DNA of 59,523 nucleotides, taken from positions 1 to 59,523 of the forward strand of contig JACREE010000022.1 of NCBI GenBank assembly GCA_016218405.1, read 5' to 3'. The number at the start of each line of letters is the position of its first letter. The stretch's first letter is position 1. The translations under genes and the position numbers were made by a program. The notes below the pieces were generated by a model. That model was not told where the DNA came from, made no database searches, and saw nothing but the letters and a program-made list of their open reading frames with translations. This document shows positions 57,325 to 59,523 of this stretch, one piece after another. The stretch comes from Gammaproteobacteria bacterium. GTDB lineage: Bacteria; Pseudomonadota; Gammaproteobacteria; HIGHO2-12-38-15.

Positions 57325-58197
57325 CACTATAGACTGTAAATGTATGATTTCCGAGTGTGGTAAATTACACTTCGCCCCTCCGGGTGGTATGGAACAGATA
57401 ACGTGTTTTTTTGCTAAAAGCCCCACAACCATTGCCATGGTCTGACAGCCAACAACCATATCGCTGTTTATAATTTCTTCTAATAACGTTTGATTGCCTA
57501 TTTCTATAGGTAAACCAAATTCGTTTTGTACCCACCGATATTTTTCTCTCGGTTCGGACGGATGGGGACGTATTACAATGCGACTAATACGTTTATGTAC
57601 TTTATTGCAATGTGTAAGAAAATACTTCAACGCTTCTTCTTCAGTGTAACCCCAATAATGCTGATCTCCATATTGTTTAAAAGCATGGTCACGAATGGGT
57701 TCGCAAACATATAAAACAACAATTTCATCTGACAAACGCTCTTTAATGGGTATATTAGATAATATCTGTTTTATTTCTTTCAGATAAGGATTATCAATCA
57801 TTTTTATAACGATATCTGGAAAAACAGTTTTGGCAAGCGTTTCTGCAACGGCATCTCCCACCCATATTTCATCAGGCAAACAAACTTCATCATTTCTAAT
57901 GAAGCGTTCTTTATAATTCACCCAATGATCAAGAAAAGCAACTGATCGTTTGGATTGAGAGCGTGCATATTTTATGGCGTTGAATTCTAATTCAGATTGC
58001 CAGCTTGTTCCGCATAATATTTGTTCTGATTGTTGAATGGCTGCATATAAATTTTCTTGTTTTGTTGGTCCTAATTTTGATTCAAAAATTTTTTTTGCAG
58101 GTCCATCTAATACAAAGAGACAGTCAATGTTCTGTTGACGTATATAACTGCTGATTATTTCGGCCCCACCCGCATCATGCGAAACGACAGTATACAT
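57322..58197 (-). CDS. Unknown protein of the nonulosonate block, GT-B-like
   Basis: A 291-residue soluble protein I do not recognise by name. It starts TVVSHDAGGAEIISSYI, has FLDHWVNYKERF, then RIVIRPHPSEPREKY and SDMVVGCQTMAMVVGLLAKK, a layout like the GT-B/CDP-glycerol-transferase fold. Its stop codon TAA (57322-57324) is the outer edge of the palindromic repeat, so the insertion may have altered its C-terminus. It begins 4 bases after the GNAT gene. It probably acts with the amidotransferase. Confidence 0.7.
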   Translation of the reverse strand: MYTVVSHDAGGAEIISSYIRQQNIDCLFVLDGPAKKIFESKLGPTKQENLYAAIQQSEQILCGTSWQSELEFNAIKYARSQSKRSVAFLDHWVNYKERFIRNDEVCLPDEIWVGDAVAETLAKTVFPDIVIKMIDNPYLKEIKQILSNIPIKERLSDEIVVLYVCEPIRDHAFKQYGDQHYWGYTEEEALKYFLTHCNKVHKRISRIVIRPHPSEPREKYRWVQNEFGLPIEIGNQTLLEEIINSDMVVGCQTMAMVVGLLAKKHVICSIPPGGAKCNLPHSEIIHLQSIV

Positions 58198-58201
58198 TTA
58201 A

Positions 58202-58735
58202 TTAATCCATTTTGAATTCAGTATGCAGAATTCCATACTCTAACATATCGACTCTTTCACCATTAAGAAATAAATGTTGCCGTCTTGTTCCTTCATGCTT
58301 CATTCCCAATGTGTGTGCTAGTTTTATCATCCCTTTATTGGTGGCGCTGGTGCCACAATAAATTCGCGATAAATTTAATTTATAGAAACCATGTTCCAAT
58401 AATTTTTTTCCAGCTAATAAACCCAGGTTTTTCCCCCAATGGTGTTTATTACCTAAAATAATGGCGAATTCAGCTGTCCTGTTGATAAAAGAAATTTCCT
58501 GAAGACTGATGTTACCTACGTGGCCATCTTTGTTATGACAGATGGCCCAAACAATTTGGTCATTTTGATTTAAAGTATGGAGATATTCTCTAAAATAGGT
58601 TTTTGTTCTAAAAAATTTCCCATGCGAATTGTATAAACAAACTTCTTGATCAGAAAACCAGTTTGGATAAGGGCCATTGAGGTCATTTTCATCTAAAGTT
58701 CGAACAAAATATTCATCACTCAGTGCATAAATCAT
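58202..58735 (-). CDS. GNAT acetyltransferase (PseH/RimJ-like)
   Basis: A 177-residue acetyl-CoA-dependent N-acetyltransferase: FVRTLDENDLNGPYPNWF at the N-terminus, FAIILGNKHHWGKNLG (acetyl-CoA loop region) and NKGMIKLAHTLGMKHEGT. In nonulosonate clusters a similar enzyme (PseH, LegH) acetylates the 4-amino sugar intermediate, which fits the neighbouring amidotransferase and cytidylyltransferase. The exact sugar is inferred. Confidence 0.8.
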   Translation of the reverse strand: MIYALSDEYFVRTLDENDLNGPYPNWFSDQEVCLYNSHGKFFRTKTYFREYLHTLNQNDQIVWAICHNKDGHVGNISLQEISFINRTAEFAIILGNKHHWGKNLGLLAGKKLLEHGFYKLNLSRIYCGTSATNKGMIKLAHTLGMKHEGTRRQHLFLNGERVDMLEYGILHTEFKMD

Positions 58736-58800
58736 CGTAACTCACCTGGATTATCCTATGCTTCTTGGGATATTTTTCGTCTTGAAGAAACATGTACCAC

Positions 58801-59523
58801 TCATGTATTTCCCTTGCGCTGAATATGTTGGTTTAGAGCCACCCAGTCAGGATTTTTACGCAATAATTTCACCACATCCAAACAACTAAAATGCAAATTA
58901 TCCTTCCCAAAATATTCGATGATGCGTTTGATGAGGTCGTAATCAGCCTGTTCATCTAAAGTTAAACCTAATTCAGGCCAATGAATTTCAGGAGGGGCAA
59001 CGACATGAATAGGAAAAAATAATTCTGGATGGTTGCGAATATGTAAAGTCACATGCTCATGATCCAAGGAATCGTTAGTCATAGCAGCAGATCGCTTCAA
59101 CGTTTCTAGTCTAAAAACCTGGGTGTCCATACCATCTGGATAACTTCTAATGTGCCCATTGCTCACATAATCTGTTTTGTTTTCCTTAAATATTCTAATT
59201 GTTTGTTCAACAATTTGAGGATCTATGATAGGGCAATCCCCTGTAATTTCAACAATGACTCCGGCATTAACTGATTCGCCTGCTCCTATGACCCGTGACA
59301 TAACGTTATCTTCACTGCCACGAAAACAGTGAATATTTTGTTGGAATGCGAATTTCTCAAGCACATCATCTGTGCTGTTAGTGGTTGTTGCTAAAACAAT
59401 ACCATCCAATGAAGGTACAGCCTTTAAGCGAGAAACCAAATAATACAGCATGGGTTTTTCGAATACCGGCATTATCACTTTACCCGGTAAGCGTGAAGAC
59501 GTCATGCGGGCTTCAATTGTTGC
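58801..59523 (-). CDS. SpsF-like cytidylyltransferase (5'-truncated by window edge)
   Basis: At least 240 residues of a CTP-type nucleotidyltransferase. The frame remains open to the window edge (ATIEARMTSSRLPGK), so the internal ATG at 59503-59505 is not the start. The ARMTSSRLPGKV loop, EITGDCPIIDP and SNGHIRSYPDGMD are characteristic of SpsF (COG1861), linked to nonulosonate or spore-coat-type polysaccharide pathways. A sialic-acid-synthase-like gene would be expected beyond the edge. Confidence 0.85.
   Translation of the reverse strand, partial: ATIEARMTSSRLPGKVIMPVFEKPMLYYLVSRLKAVPSLDGIVLATTTNSTDDVLEKFAFQQNIHCFRGSEDNVMSRVIGAGESVNAGVIVEITGDCPIIDPQIVEQTIRIFKENKTDYVSNGHIRSYPDGMDTQVFRLETLKRSAAMTNDSLDHEHVTLHIRNHPELFFPIHVVAPPEIHWPELGLTLDEQADYDLIKRIIEYFGKDNLHFSCLDVVKLLRKNPDWVALNQHIQRKGNT

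Overview
The window is a contiguous, gene-dense chromosomal segment of a Gram-negative gammaproteobacterium, most likely from the Legionellales (Legionella, Coxiella, Rickettsiella and relatives). This placement rests on gene order (pcnB-folK, uppS-cdsA-bamA-skp-lpxD-fabZ-lpxA), a LetA/UvrY/GacA-type regulator, an OPT-family transporter, a full bioBFCD/bioA cluster, and a large protein with a phosphatase-like domain that looks like a type IV secretion effector. The species cannot be fixed from sequence reading alone.

Region 1 (1-15.5 kb) is mostly housekeeping. It holds a 5' fragment of a YgjP-like gene, a palindromic repeat, minD-minE, the upp-adk-thioredoxin operon, gmhA with a heptose-phosphate nucleotidyltransferase, a WecA-like transferase and parE. 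These are followed by a stand-alone HPt protein with a small rubredoxin gene, tRNA-Ser(UGA), letA/uvrY, an OPT transporter, cca, psd, an outer-membrane protein, and pcnB-folK. pcnB appears to start at AUU, as in E. coli.

Region 2 (15.6-19.8 kb) is accessory. It contains the putative secreted phosphatase-like protein, then a compact MNIO (DUF692) peptide-modification cassette. The cassette has its own promoter, a structured leader containing a terminator-like hairpin, a cysteine-rich lipoprotein-type precursor, a perfect-stem terminator, a DUF692 enzyme and a DUF2063 partner. This is the best candidate in the window for a poorly described system.

Region 3 (19.8-29.8 kb) is the envelope-biogenesis operon uppS-cdsA-bamA-skp-lpxD-fabZ-lpxA, which lacks rseP between cdsA and bamA, followed by rlmB, uvrC and pgsA.

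Region 4 (29.9 kb to the end) is a surface-glycan island interrupted by the biotin genes (bioD-C-F-B and divergent bioA). The glycan genes fall into blocks: an epimerase plus a reversed-order HldE-like protein; a GDP-fucose-synthase-like gene; a minus-strand block of a GT2 enzyme, three tandem paralogous nucleotidyltransferases, a HAD phosphatase, a GDPD-like protein and a GT-C membrane protein; a plus-strand block that encodes a complete polyprenyl-phosphoryl-arabinose pathway (HAD-UbiA fusion, DprE1-like, DprE2-like) with a second GT-C protein; and a minus-strand nonulosonate-type block (SpsF-like cytidylyltransferase, GNAT, unknown protein, N-acetyl-sugar amidotransferase, amidase, LIC12162-family protein) running off the right end. 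A second copy of the palindromic repeat lies in the last block. I saw no CRISPR array, rRNA or intact transposase.
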